Assembly: GCA_025846845.1 (NCBI GenBank)
Contig: JAOYTL010000002.1
Coordinates: 1-64,000 of the forward strand
DNA from: Alloboseaceae bacterium BT-24-1
Lineage (GTDB): Bacteria; Pseudomonadota; Alphaproteobacteria; Rhizobiales; Beijerinckiaceae
DNA length: 64,000 bases
Reading direction: 5' to 3'
Part shown: positions 49,082 through 58,052 of the stretch, piece by piece
Layout of the letters: each line of letters opens with the position of its first letter
How positions within the stretch are numbered: position 1 is the stretch's first letter
Program-made: the position numbers and the translations under genes
Notes under the pieces: generated by a model
Seen by the model: only the letters and a program-made list of their open reading frames with translations
Told to the model about the DNA's origin: nothing
The model's database searches: none

Positions 49082-51907
49082 CTACTGACCGAGGCGTTCG
49101 AGCAGGGCCGGGACATGGACCTGATCGGCCTTGTAGTTGCCGGTCAGCGCATACATCACGAGATTGACTCCGGCGCGCAGCGCCATCTCACGCTGGCGTG
49201 GATCGGAACCGGACATCGGCACGAGCGCCTCGCCGCGCCGCCCGACGGCCCAGGCGGCGGCGAGATCGTTCGAGGTGATCACGATCGGCGAGACATTGTC
49301 GCCGGCGCGGGCCGGGCGGCGGCCGTCCTCGCTGGCGGGCGGCAGCACCTCGACCCAGGTCGTGCCGGTGTCATAGCGGCCGATGAAGCCGTCGAGGATA
49401 TAGAAGGTCTTGGTCAGGACGTGGTCGCGCGGGATCGGCTCGAGCTCGGGAATGTCGAGCGTCTGCAGCATGCGGCGGAGCTGATCGCCCTCCGGCGTGG
49501 TGCCGCCGCCGGGCCGGGAGCTCATCGCGTCGCGGGTGTCGAAGATCACCAGCCCGCCGCCCTTCATATAGGCCTCGAGCTTGCGCAGCGTCTCGGCCGC
49601 CGGGATCGGCCGGCCGGCGACCACGGGCCAATAGAGGATCGGGTACATGGCGAGTTCGTCGCGCGCGACGTCGACGCCGGCTGCCTCGCCAGGCTCCAGC
49701 GCGGTGCGGGCGCCGAGCACGATGTTGAGGCCGGCCATGCCAGCCTTGGACATGTCGTCGACCGCCCTGTCGCCGGTGACGACATAGGCAAGCCGGGTCG
49801 CGCTCGCGGCCGTGACGATGTCGCGGGTCACCGGCGGGCGCTGCTCGGCCGGCGGGGCAGGGGGCGCCGGCTGCTGCGCTTGCGCAGTGTCCGGGACAGG
49901 TAGCGCTGCGAGGGCAAAGGCGAAGATGAATGCCGCCGGTGCCGCCCGGCGGAAGCGGGCGAGGTTCATCCGGCCGCCGAGCCAGAGTGTCGCCAGCGTG
50001 TCGGCGACGAGCAGGATCAGCGCCAGCACCAGAAGCTGCGGGCGGATATCGCGGGCGACCGGCTGGTCGATCGGCAGCACGGTTGCGCCGAGCCCAGCGA
50101 GATCGAGCGCAGTCAGTGTGTCGGCGGGAGCCAGCGTATTGACCGCCATGGCGCCATCGGTCGGGCCATAGATGCCGGGCGGGTGGGCGAGCGTGGCACG
50201 GCCGGCGAAGTTGCGGGCCACAGGCTGCGCGGTCGCCGGCGGCGAACGGAAGGCGCCCTGGCCGTCGAGCACGCGCGTCGGCGAGAGGGTCTCTACCTTG
50301 ATCTCGCCGCCTTGTCCCTCGGTCGCGCTGGTGCCGGACATGGCGACGACCTTGCGCAGCATTTCGACGAAGAGGCCAGAGAGCGGCAGGTTCGACCAGG
50401 TGGTGTCGGCGGTGACATGGACCATGGCGAGCACGCCGTCGCCGCGGCGCTCGCCGGTGACGACCGGCGTGCCGTCCTCCAGCGCCGCCCAGGTCTTGCG
50501 GGCAAGGTCCGGCTCGGGCTCGGCCAGGATCTGACGGGTGACACGGACATCCTCGGCCAGGGACGAGCCGAAGAACGGGCTCTCGCGGGTGAAGGGGGCG
50601 AGCTTGCGCGGCGTCTCCCAGGAGAGGCCACCGCCGAGCGTGCGGCCGCCGCGGCGCAGGCGTACCGGTGTCAGCTCGTCCGAGGAGGCGGCGAGACGCG
50701 CCCCGGCAAAGCGCAGCAGCACGCCGCCGCGCTCGACGAAAGCCGAGACCTTAGCCGCGGTGTCACTGTCGAGCGCGCCGATATCGGCGAGGACGAGGAC
50801 GGAAAGATTCTGCGCCAGAAGCTCGCCGACGGGATCGGTCGAGCCGGAGCGCGGCTCGCGGATCTCGGCGAAGGGCGAGAGCGCGCGCGAGACGTAATAG
50901 GTCGGCGACAGCAGCGGCTGGGCCGTGTCGGCGGTCGCGCCGGAGACGATGCCGACGCGCCGGCGCTTGGCACGATCATCGAGCAAAGCGACAGCGCCGG
51001 CGCTGCGCTCGCCGGTGATTTCGAGCCTGGAGACGGCGTTGCGGACCTCGATCGGCAGGGTCAGGCGCGCGGTGGTTGCAAGCTCGTTGCCGCCGAAGAC
51101 GAAGGGCGCGTCGCCGAGCGGCAGGCCCTTGAGGTCGAGCGCGCGGACCTGGCCGCTCGCGGCTGCGTTGAGCGTCGGGCGCAGCACCTTGACGGTCAGC
51201 GCGCCGGCGAGGTTCTCGGGCGTGGTGAGCGCGCGCTGGTCGGCCGGGCCGGCATGGATCGACAGCCGGCTTGCGCCTGCCTCCTGCTTCAAACGGGCGA
51301 GAAAGTCGGCGTCACCGCCGCCGATGCCGAGCCCATCGGCGACCCAGACCGTCTCGGCCTGGGGCTGGGCCCGCCAGAAAGCTTCGAGGCGCTGGAGATG
51401 GGCGCCGCGATCGGGCGCGTGCGGCTGGAGGGCGAGGGCGCGCAGGCGTTCGAGTGCGCCCTGCGGCTGCGACAGCGCAATCTCGGCCGGCGCCTCGGCG
51501 AGGCCGACGACCGCGACCGGCCGGCCCTCGCGGGTGGCAGCGGCGATGCGGCTCTCGGCGATGGCCTGGCGCTCGGTCCAGTCGGTCGCGGCGCCAAAGC
51601 CATTGTCGACCAGGAGAAGCAGCGGGCCGCGCAGGGCAGCTGCGTCTCGCACCGGATTCCAGACCGGGCCGGCGACGGCGAGGATCGCCAGCGCGGCCAC
51701 CGCCATCCGCAATGCCAGCAGCCACCAGGGCGTATGCGCCGGCGTCTCGCGCTGCGGGATCAGGTCGCGCACGATCTTCAGCGGCGGGAAATCGATGCGC
51801 TTGGGCCGCGGCGGCGTCACCCGCAGGATCAGCCAGAGCACAGGCAGGACGGCCAGCGCGATCAGGGCCAGCGGTGCGGAGAAGGCGATCGGGAGAGAGC
51901 TCAGCAT
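49082..51907 (-). CDS. DUF4159 / BatA-like membrane protein
   Basis: A 941-residue protein. The N-terminus has two helices and the BatA-like motif PPRPKRIDFPPLKIVRDL; a vWA-like region follows. Another pair of helices lies around 620-690, and the C-terminal periplasmic part (about 710-941) is DUF4159, with GGLVIFDTRDAMSSRPGGG. It belongs to the same operon as MoxR and DUF58. Function unknown; a metal- and chaperone-linked envelope role is inferred. Confidence 0.88.
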   Translation of the reverse strand: MLSSLPIAFSAPLALIALAVLPVLWLILRVTPPRPKRIDFPPLKIVRDLIPQRETPAHTPWWLLALRMAVAALAILAVAGPVWNPVRDAAALRGPLLLLVDNGFGAATDWTERQAIAESRIAAATREGRPVAVVGLAEAPAEIALSQPQGALERLRALALQPHAPDRGAHLQRLEAFWRAQPQAETVWVADGLGIGGGDADFLARLKQEAGASRLSIHAGPADQRALTTPENLAGALTVKVLRPTLNAAASGQVRALDLKGLPLGDAPFVFGGNELATTARLTLPIEVRNAVSRLEITGERSAGAVALLDDRAKRRRVGIVSGATADTAQPLLSPTYYVSRALSPFAEIREPRSGSTDPVGELLAQNLSVLVLADIGALDSDTAAKVSAFVERGGVLLRFAGARLAASSDELTPVRLRRGGRTLGGGLSWETPRKLAPFTRESPFFGSSLAEDVRVTRQILAEPEPDLARKTWAALEDGTPVVTGERRGDGVLAMVHVTADTTWSNLPLSGLFVEMLRKVVAMSGTSATEGQGGEIKVETLSPTRVLDGQGAFRSPPATAQPVARNFAGRATLAHPPGIYGPTDGAMAVNTLAPADTLTALDLAGLGATVLPIDQPVARDIRPQLLVLALILLVADTLATLWLGGRMNLARFRRAAPAAFIFAFALAALPVPDTAQAQQPAPPAPPAEQRPPVTRDIVTAASATRLAYVVTGDRAVDDMSKAGMAGLNIVLGARTALEPGEAAGVDVARDELAMYPILYWPVVAGRPIPAAETLRKLEAYMKGGGLVIFDTRDAMSSRPGGGTTPEGDQLRRMLQTLDIPELEPIPRDHVLTKTFYILDGFIGRYDTGTTWVEVLPPASEDGRRPARAGDNVSPIVITSNDLAAAWAVGRRGEALVPMSGSDPRQREMALRAGVNLVMYALTGNYKADQVHVPALLERLGQ

Positions 51908-51944
51908 CGGCTCGCATCCTTTCGCGGGGATGGCGCGCGATATC

Positions 51945-52088
51945 CCCTCTCCCCTTGCGGGAGAGGGCTAGGGTGAGGGGTCGCGCGACGCAGGTCGCTG
52001 GTGCGGCGCGGCGTTTCCCGAGGCTTTCCAGACCTGCGCGACCCCTCATCCGGCCCTTTGGGCCACCTTCTCCCGCAGGGGGAGAAGG
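51945..52088. repeat. Composite palindromic repeat, copy 4
   Basis: CCCTCTCCC/GGGAGAGGG at 51945-51967 and CCTTCTCCC/GGGAGAAGG at 52066-52088 with inner GTGAGGGGTCGCGCG and CGCGACCCCTCATCCGG. This copy lies inside the operon, between DUF58 and DUF4159, where it could reduce or process the transcript. Confidence 0.85.
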
Positions 52089-52125
52089 GAAGAGCGGCAT
52101 GCGCAGCATTCAGGACCGGCATCAT

Positions 52126-53046
52126 CTATCTCCCCGTCCCGCCGCCGCGCGAGGCGGCGATCAGGCTGGCGATGCGCAGGACACCTTCGCTCGCCGGACG
52201 GTCGGTGCGGTGCAGCGTCAGCGTCCAACCAGCATGGCGGCAGGCCTCGCGGATGGCGTCGCGATGGGCTTGCAGCCGCTCGCGATAATCCTCGCCCCAT
52301 TTGCCGGCATCGCCGACCCGCAGCGAGAGGCCATCCTCCAGGTCGAACAATTCGGCCTGTCCGGAGAAGGGGAAGGTCTCCTCGATCGGGTCGGCGATCA
52401 GAAGGATATGGCCCTTGGCGCCGCTGCTCGCCAGCGTGGCGATGCGCCTGGCCAGCGCCGCGGCCGGGGTCAGCCCGTCGGTGATCAGGATCGCGTCGGC
52501 GAGGCGTGGCAGCGGCTCTTCCGGCGGCAGGTCGGCCTCGCCATTGCGGCGGTCGGCCAGGATCGCCTGGGCCAGCATTTCGACGATACGGCGCGAGGCC
52601 ATCGGCCGGGTCAGGCCGAGATGGCCGACGCGCTCGCCACCCTCGACCAGTGCTTCCGCCAGCGCGAATCCGGCGATCAGGGCGCGATCGACCTTGCTCG
52701 CCAAAGCGAGCGAGGAAGCAAAGCCCATCGAGGGTGAGCGGTCGATCCAGAGCCAGATCGCGTGCGAGGCTTCCCATTCGCGCTCGCGCACGAAGAGATG
52801 GCCATCGCGCGCGGAGCGGCGCCAGTCGATGCGCGAGGCGGCTTCGCCCGTAACCAGCGGCCGGTATTGCCAGAACGTCTCGCCGGGGCCGGAACGCCGC
52901 CTGCCATGGATGCCATGCACGCTTGCCGAGACCCGCCGTGCTTCCAGGACCAGACGCGGCAGGCGCGCGGCAAGATCGAGGGAAGCCTTGAGGACCGGCT
53001 GTCCCGGCTGGCGTTCAGCTTGGCCGAGGACGCGCGTGCGCAACAT
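52126..53046 (-). CDS. DUF58 domain protein
   Basis: A 306-residue protein of the DUF58 family. The signature YRPLVTGEAASRIDWRRSAR lies near residue 70, and LWIDRSPSMGF holds a vWA-type DxSxS. These proteins pair with MoxR AAA ATPases. The start at 53046 has GAGGA upstream and lies ten bases after the moxR stop. A repeat copy separates it from DUF4159. Confidence 0.9.
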   Translation of the reverse strand: MLRTRVLGQAERQPGQPVLKASLDLAARLPRLVLEARRVSASVHGIHGRRRSGPGETFWQYRPLVTGEAASRIDWRRSARDGHLFVREREWEASHAIWLWIDRSPSMGFASSLALASKVDRALIAGFALAEALVEGGERVGHLGLTRPMASRRIVEMLAQAILADRRNGEADLPPEEPLPRLADAILITDGLTPAAALARRIATLASSGAKGHILLIADPIEETFPFSGQAELFDLEDGLSLRVGDAGKWGEDYRERLQAHRDAIREACRHAGWTLTLHRTDRPASEGVLRIASLIAASRGGGTGR

Positions 53047-53056
53047 CAGCTTGTCC

Positions 53057-54073
53057 TCAACCCAGGCGCTCCACCAGCTTGGCGACGATGCCCTCGACCG
53101 TCTCGCCATCGGCGCGGGCGGCGAAGGTCAGCGCGATGCGGTGCTTCAGAACCGGGGCGGCGAGCGCCGCGACATCGTCGACCGATGGCGCGAGCCGGCC
53201 TTCGACGAGGGCACGGGCGCGGGCGGCGAGTGTCAGCGCCTGGCTGGCGCGCGGGCCGGGGCCCCAGGCGAGCTTGTCGGTGATCGCCTTCTCGCCATCG
53301 CCAGGGCGGGCCGAGCGGACGAGATCGAGGATCGAATCGACCACCGCCTCGCCGACCGGCAGGCGACGGACCAAGCGCTGCGTCGACATCAGGGTCTCGG
53401 CCGTCATCGCCTGCACGGGCTTGTGCTCGGCGGCGCCGGTGGTCTCCAGCAGGATGCGGCGCTCGGCCTCGCGGTCGGGGTAGCCGACGTCGATCTCCAG
53501 GAGGAAGCGGTCGAGCTGGGCTTCCGGCAGCGGATAGGTGCCTTCCTGCTCGATCGGGTTCTGGGTGGCGAGGACGTGGAAGGGCGCAGGCAGATCGTGG
53601 CGTTCGCCGGCGACGGTGACGTGATGCTCCTGCATCGCCTGCAGCAGGGCAGACTGGGTGCGGGGCGAGGCGCGGTTGATCTCGTCCGCCATCAACAATT
53701 GCGCGAAGACCGGGCCCTTGATGAAGCGGAAATGGCGCTTGCCGTCCGGGCTCTCGTCGAGCACCTCGGAGCCGAGGATGTCAGATGGCATCAAATCGGG
53801 CGTGAACTGGACGCGGCGGGCCGAGAGGCCGAGCACCGTGCCCATCGCTTCGACCAGCTTGGTCTTGGCGAGACCGGGCACGCCGACAAGCAGGCCGTGG
53901 CCGCCGGCAAGCAGGGTGATCAGCGAGAGATCGACGACCTTCTGCTGACCGAAGATGACCTGGCCGATCTCGGTGCGGGCGGCGCCGATGGCGGCGAGCG
54001 CCGCCTCGGCCGCCTCGACCACGCCAGTGTCGAGGTTGATCGGGGCATTGGCATCACGGGCTTGCGCCACCAT
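53057..54073 (-). CDS. MoxR-family AAA+ ATPase
   Basis: A 338-residue AAA+ protein. Walker A is LVGVPGLAKTKLVEA, Walker B LLMADEINRASPRTQ, with the MoxR segment GTYPLPEAQLDRFLL as sensor 1/Arg-finger region. MoxR ATPases act as chaperones that mature vWA-containing proteins; the following three genes encode such proteins. AAGGAGATC precedes the ATG. The first gene of the operon, divergent from DUF1285. Confidence 0.95.
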   Translation of the reverse strand: MVAQARDANAPINLDTGVVEAAEAALAAIGAARTEIGQVIFGQQKVVDLSLITLLAGGHGLLVGVPGLAKTKLVEAMGTVLGLSARRVQFTPDLMPSDILGSEVLDESPDGKRHFRFIKGPVFAQLLMADEINRASPRTQSALLQAMQEHHVTVAGERHDLPAPFHVLATQNPIEQEGTYPLPEAQLDRFLLEIDVGYPDREAERRILLETTGAAEHKPVQAMTAETLMSTQRLVRRLPVGEAVVDSILDLVRSARPGDGEKAITDKLAWGPGPRASQALTLAARARALVEGRLAPSVDDVAALAAPVLKHRIALTFAARADGETVEGIVAKLVERLG

Positions 54074-54229
54074 GTCGATCTCCTTCAGCCTCGCCGTCGC
54101 GCGGCCTTCCTGTCCGATTCCGAACTCTGACCCTCGCGGGGAGCATGCTCAAGGGGCAGAGGGCGGCGGTGCACAACAGTCCGCTTCACGATTATGTAGA
54201 GTTCAAGGCGAGAGAGCGATGCAACCGGC

Positions 54230-54841
54230 ATGCCGATGACGAAAGCGCGAGGTGACGTGACGACCGAGGCGGGCGGCGCGATGAATCGCTTGCTGGGGGC
54301 GCTCGGCAGCGGCTCTTCCCGCAGGTTGCCGCCGGTCGAGCGCTGGAATCCGCCGTTTTGCGGCGATCTCGACATGCGTATTGCCGGCGACGGCACCTGG
54401 TTTTACCTCGGCACGCCAATCGGCCGGCCGGCGCTGGTGAAGCTGTTCTCCTCGGTGCTGAAGCGCGAAGGCGACGATTACTTTCTCGTGACTCCGGTCG
54501 AGAAGGTCGGGATCACGGTCGAGGACGCGCCGCTGCAGGCGGTCGAGATGGCGGTGGAGGGCGAGGGCGACCAGCGCAGCATCGCCTTCCGGACCCGCAC
54601 CGACGATCTGGTGACGGTCGGGCCGGACAACGCGCTGCGCTTCGCCAGGGCTGCAAACGAGGGAGTGAAGCCCTATGTCCATGTCCGGCGCGGGCTCTGG
54701 GCCCGACTCACACGGGCGCTGACCTATGATCTCCTGGCGCTCGGAGAGGTACGCGACATCGCTGGCGAGGCGCAGTTCGGCATTATGGCCGGAGGTGCCT
54801 TCCATGTGGTCGCGCCGGCCAGCGAGATCGAGGGACTGTGA
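54230..54841 (+). CDS. DUF1285 protein
   Basis: A 203-residue protein of the DUF1285 family, recognised from VERWNPPFCGDLDMRIAGDG and TWFYLGTPIGRPALVKLFSS. The first ~30 residues are Gly/Ser-rich and not conserved; ATG 54230 or 54236 are both possible. Function unknown. It is followed, with a one-base overlap, by the CoA pyrophosphatase in a conserved block with DUF6111 and cca. Confidence 0.88.
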   Translation: MPMTKARGDVTTEAGGAMNRLLGALGSGSSRRLPPVERWNPPFCGDLDMRIAGDGTWFYLGTPIGRPALVKLFSSVLKREGDDYFLVTPVEKVGITVEDAPLQAVEMAVEGEGDQRSIAFRTRTDDLVTVGPDNALRFARAANEGVKPYVHVRRGLWARLTRALTYDLLALGEVRDIAGEAQFGIMAGGAFHVVAPASEIEGL

Positions 54842-55509
54842 TGCAGCATGTGGCTAAACGGCTGGCCGAGACCGCGTTCTGGAACGGCGGAGACCTCGAG
54901 GCGCTGCTGCTCCGCAGCCTGCGGGCGGAGCCGCCGGCCCTCGGCGACCTGATCGCGCGGCCGCGCGGCGACCACGACCTGCAGTCCGAGCCGATCGACA
55001 TCCCGGACGAGGCGAGCGCGATCGAGGCGGCGGTGCTGATCCCGATCGTGCTGCACCCCGATGGATCGACCGTGCTCTTGACCCAGCGCGCCGCGGCGCT
55101 GCGCAGTCATTCGGCGCAGATCGCCTTTCCGGGCGGGCGCATCGATGCCACCGACGGCTCGCCGCTGGTGGCGGCATTGCGCGAAGCGGACGAGGAGATC
55201 GGACTTGCGCCCGGCAAGGTCAGGACGGTCGGCTATCTCGACGCCTATCTCACCGGCACCGGCTATCGCGTCACGCCGGTGGTCGGGCTGGTCGAGCCGC
55301 CGCTGGCGCTGACGATCAACCCGCACGAGGTCGACGAGGCCTTCGAGACGCCGCTCGCCTTTCTGCTCGACCCGGCCAACCACCAGCGCCATGGCCGCGA
55401 ATTCAGGGGGCGTCACCGCACCTACTATGCGATGCCGCATGGCGATCGCTATATCTGGGGAGCGACGGCCGGCATGATCCGCAATCTCTACGAGCGGCTC
55501 ACCGGCTGA
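54841..55509 (+). CDS. CoA pyrophosphatase (NudL-like Nudix)
   Basis: A 222-residue Nudix protein. LLTQRAAALRSHSAQIAFPG matches the CoA-specific motif LLTxRxxxxRxxxGxxxFPGG, and READEEIGL the catalytic Glu cluster. It hydrolyses CoA or oxidised CoA to phosphopantetheine and AMP derivatives. The start at 54841 shares one base with the preceding stop (TGATG). Confidence 0.93.
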   Translation: MQHVAKRLAETAFWNGGDLEALLLRSLRAEPPALGDLIARPRGDHDLQSEPIDIPDEASAIEAAVLIPIVLHPDGSTVLLTQRAAALRSHSAQIAFPGGRIDATDGSPLVAALREADEEIGLAPGKVRTVGYLDAYLTGTGYRVTPVVGLVEPPLALTINPHEVDEAFETPLAFLLDPANHQRHGREFRGRHRTYYAMPHGDRYIWGATAGMIRNLYERLTG

Positions 55510-55535
55510 AACAAGAAGTCAGGACAGATTACCCG

Positions 55536-55808
55536 ATGCTGCGCACGCTGATCGAGGAGTTCCTGCTCTTCGTCCTGCCGTTCTGCCTGTTCGCGGGCTA
55601 TCTCGTGATCCGGCGGCGCAATCCGTTCGATGTCGAGCATTGGAGCGGCCATGTGTTCTGGCTGTCGGTGACCGGGCTGGTTCTCGGCATCGCCTCCTTC
55701 ATCTATGCCGGTTCGGTGGCGCAGCGGCATACCGGTGCTTTCGTGCCGCCTCATGTCGAGAACGGCCGGCTGGTGCCCGGCTATTTCGAAGATCGGCCGA
55801 AGCCATGA
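55536..55808 (+). CDS. DUF6111 family small membrane protein
   Basis: A 90-residue protein with two transmembrane helices (about 7-25 and 42-60) and a conserved tail FVPPHVENGRLVPGYFE. It is a small alphaproteobacterial family found next to cca. The end overlaps cca by four bases (ATGA). Function unknown. Confidence 0.85.
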   Translation: MLRTLIEEFLLFVLPFCLFAGYLVIRRRNPFDVEHWSGHVFWLSVTGLVLGIASFIYAGSVAQRHTGAFVPPHVENGRLVPGYFEDRPKP

Positions 55809-57037
55809 CTGGAAGCGAGCGGCGGCAACTCGCCGCTCTGCTGGCGCGGACCGATGTCGCAGCGCTGCTCTCCGCGCTGAATCGCGACGGGGAAGAGGCC
55901 CGCATCGTCGGCGGTGCGGTGCGCAACGTACTGCTCGGCGAGCCCGTCGCAGACATCGATATCGCGACCACCTGTTTGCCGGACGAGACGATGCGGCGAG
56001 CGCGTGCGGCGGGGTTCAAGGCGATCCCGACCGGGGTCGAGCACGGCACGGTCACCGTGGTGATCGACGGCGCGCCCTTCGAGGTCACGACATTGCGCCG
56101 CGATGTCGAAACCGATGGCCGCCACGCCGTCGTCGCCTTCGGCCGCGACTTCCGCGAGGATGCGCTGCGGCGCGACTTCACCTTCAACGCGCTCGGGCTC
56201 GATGCCGCGGGCGTCCTGCACGACTATGCCGACGGGCTCGCCGATCTCGCAGCGCGGCGGGTGCGCTTCATCGGCGCGGCCAGCGAGCGGATCGCCGAGG
56301 ATTACCTGCGCATCCTGCGCTTCTTCCGTTTTCATGCCCGCTACGGCGCGGGCGAGCTGGATCGGGGTGCGCTCGATGCCTGCATTGCGGCGCGTGCCGG
56401 GCTCGACGGATTGTCGCGCGAGCGGGTCTGGGCGGAATTGCGCAAGCTGCTCGTCGCGCCCCGCGCCGCCGAGACCTTGTCGGCCATGGCGGGGGCCGGG
56501 CTGCTGATGCCGGTGATCGGCGGCGTCCCCCGTCTGTCGCGCTTCGCTGCGATCGCCGATGCGCTTGGGGACGAGGTCTATCCGGCGTTCCGGATTGCGG
56601 CGCTTGCCGTCGCAGTCAGCGAGGATGCGGTGAGCCTGCGCGAGCGGCTGCGGCTGTCGAATGCCGAGTTCGAGCGAGTGGCTGGTATTGCCGCGGCGCT
56701 GGAGGCCGTGTTGGGGCAAGGGGGGCTGCCGGAGATCGCGAGCTTGCGTCGCCTGGTTCATCGCATCGGGGTGGATTCAGTCGCTGGCGCACTGGTGCTG
56801 CGGGGGACAGCCGAGACATCTGCAGACGTCCATGCGCTGATCGCGCAGATGGCGCGCACGCCGCCCTTCCTGCCGAGCGGGAAGGACGTATTGACGCTCG
56901 GTGTCAGTCCCGGTCCAGGCGTCGGCCAGGCACTCGAAGCGGCGCGCGAGGCATGGATCGAGGCCGGATGCCCGGCCGGGCGGGACGAGCAGATGGCGCT
57001 GTTGGCAAACGCCGCATCGTCATTGCGAGAAGCGTAA
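55805..57037 (+). CDS. cca: CCA-adding enzyme (tRNA nucleotidyltransferase)
   Basis: A 410-residue class II nucleotidyltransferase. IVGGAVRNVLLG and the DIDIATTC metal motif lie near residues 40-60; RDFTFNALGL, RRVRFIGAASERIAEDYLRI and the downstream helical domains follow. It adds the 3'-CCA to tRNA. The last codons and TAA stop at 57035-57037 lie inside the left arm of a palindromic repeat, so the C-terminal SSLREA tail is probably not native. Confidence 0.93.
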   Translation: MTGSERRQLAALLARTDVAALLSALNRDGEEARIVGGAVRNVLLGEPVADIDIATTCLPDETMRRARAAGFKAIPTGVEHGTVTVVIDGAPFEVTTLRRDVETDGRHAVVAFGRDFREDALRRDFTFNALGLDAAGVLHDYADGLADLAARRVRFIGAASERIAEDYLRILRFFRFHARYGAGELDRGALDACIAARAGLDGLSRERVWAELRKLLVAPRAAETLSAMAGAGLLMPVIGGVPRLSRFAAIADALGDEVYPAFRIAALAVAVSEDAVSLRERLRLSNAEFERVAGIAAALEAVLGQGGLPEIASLRRLVHRIGVDSVAGALVLRGTAETSADVHALIAQMARTPPFLPSGKDVLTLGVSPGPGVGQALEAAREAWIEAGCPAGRDEQMALLANAASSLREA

Positions 57038-57109
57038 GCGACGAAGCAATCCAGGGCGGCAGAGCTCTTTCGTCCCCCTGGATTGCTTCGCTTCGCTCGC
57101 AATGACGAT
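57016..57109. repeat. Palindromic repeat overlapping the 3' end of cca
   Basis: The left arm (57016-57055) begins ATCGTCATTGCGAG and ends AAGCAATCCAGG; the right arm (57077-57109) is its near-perfect complement. Spacer of 21 bases. The left arm has a 7-base insertion relative to the right. It lies between convergent cca and hemF and may also serve as a terminator. Confidence 0.8.
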
Positions 57110-57114
57110 GATTG

Positions 57115-58038
57115 CTAAGGCCACCGGACCGTCGGCGGCATCGAGGACAGGATCGAGGCGACGTTGCCGCCGGTCTTTAGCCCGAAGATGGTGCCGCGGT
57201 CGTAGAGCAGGTTGAACTCGACATAGCGGCCGCGGCGGACCTGCTGCTCGTGGCGTTCCGCTTCCGTCCACGGCGTCGCCAGATTGCGGCGCAGGATGCG
57301 CGGATAGCTGTCTAGGAACGCTTCGCCGACCGCTTTGGTGAAGGCGAGGTCGGCGTCCGGATCGCCCGACCAGAGGTAGTCGTAGAAGATGCCGCCGATG
57401 CCGCGCGGCTCGTTGCGGTGCTTCAGAAAAAAGTACTCGTCGCACCAGGTCTTGAAGCGATCGTAGTCGGCGACGCCGGCATGGGCCTCACACGGCGCAC
57501 GCATCGCGGCGTGGAAGGCGAGCGCGTCGGGATCGTCCTGCGAGCGCCGGCGCTCCAATACCGGTGTGAGATCGGCACCGCCGCCGAACCAGGGCTTCGT
57601 CGTCACGACGAAACGGGTGTTCATGTGCACGGTCGGCGCGTGCGGGTTCCAGGGATGGGCGATCAGCGAGACGCCGGTGGCGTGGAAGCGCGGGTCCTCG
57701 GCGGTGCCGGGGATCTGAGCGGCGAATTCCGGCGCGAAGCTGCCATGCACGGTCGAGACGTGGACGCCGACCTTCTCGAAGACGCGGCCCGACATCAGCG
57801 ACATCACGCCGCCGCCGCCCGGTGCACCGTCATGGTTGGTGCGCTGCCAGGGCGTGCGCACGAAACGGCCGGGCTTGTCGGTCTCTGGCGGCAAGGGACT
57901 GCTCGCCTCGTCCTCGATCGCTTCAAAGGCGGCGCAGATGCGGTCACGCAGGCTCTCGAACCAGGCGCTGGCGCGCGGCTTCAACGCCTCGACGATAGCG
58001 GGATCGACGGCAGTGGTTTGCGTGGCTTGTCCGGTCAT
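57115..58038 (-). CDS. hemF: Oxygen-dependent coproporphyrinogen III oxidase
   Basis: A 307-residue enzyme that oxidatively decarboxylates coproporphyrinogen III to protoporphyrinogen IX in haem synthesis. Signature segments include PTVHMNTRFVV, PWFGGGADLTPV, CDEYFFLKHRNEPRGIGGIF and RGRYVEFNLLYDRGT. Normal length. It ends six bases after the palindrome that follows cca, and shares the strand with trmL 14 bases upstream. Confidence 0.97.
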   Translation of the reverse strand: MTGQATQTTAVDPAIVEALKPRASAWFESLRDRICAAFEAIEDEASSPLPPETDKPGRFVRTPWQRTNHDGAPGGGGVMSLMSGRVFEKVGVHVSTVHGSFAPEFAAQIPGTAEDPRFHATGVSLIAHPWNPHAPTVHMNTRFVVTTKPWFGGGADLTPVLERRRSQDDPDALAFHAAMRAPCEAHAGVADYDRFKTWCDEYFFLKHRNEPRGIGGIFYDYLWSGDPDADLAFTKAVGEAFLDSYPRILRRNLATPWTEAERHEQQVRRGRYVEFNLLYDRGTIFGLKTGGNVASILSSMPPTVRWP

Positions 58039-58052
58039 GTGCGATCTCTTTG

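Noticed and set aside
32253..52088. CRISPR array from the repeated 140-150 bp elements
   Set aside because: The copies are kilobases apart, internally palindromic and have no spacer pattern or cas genes.
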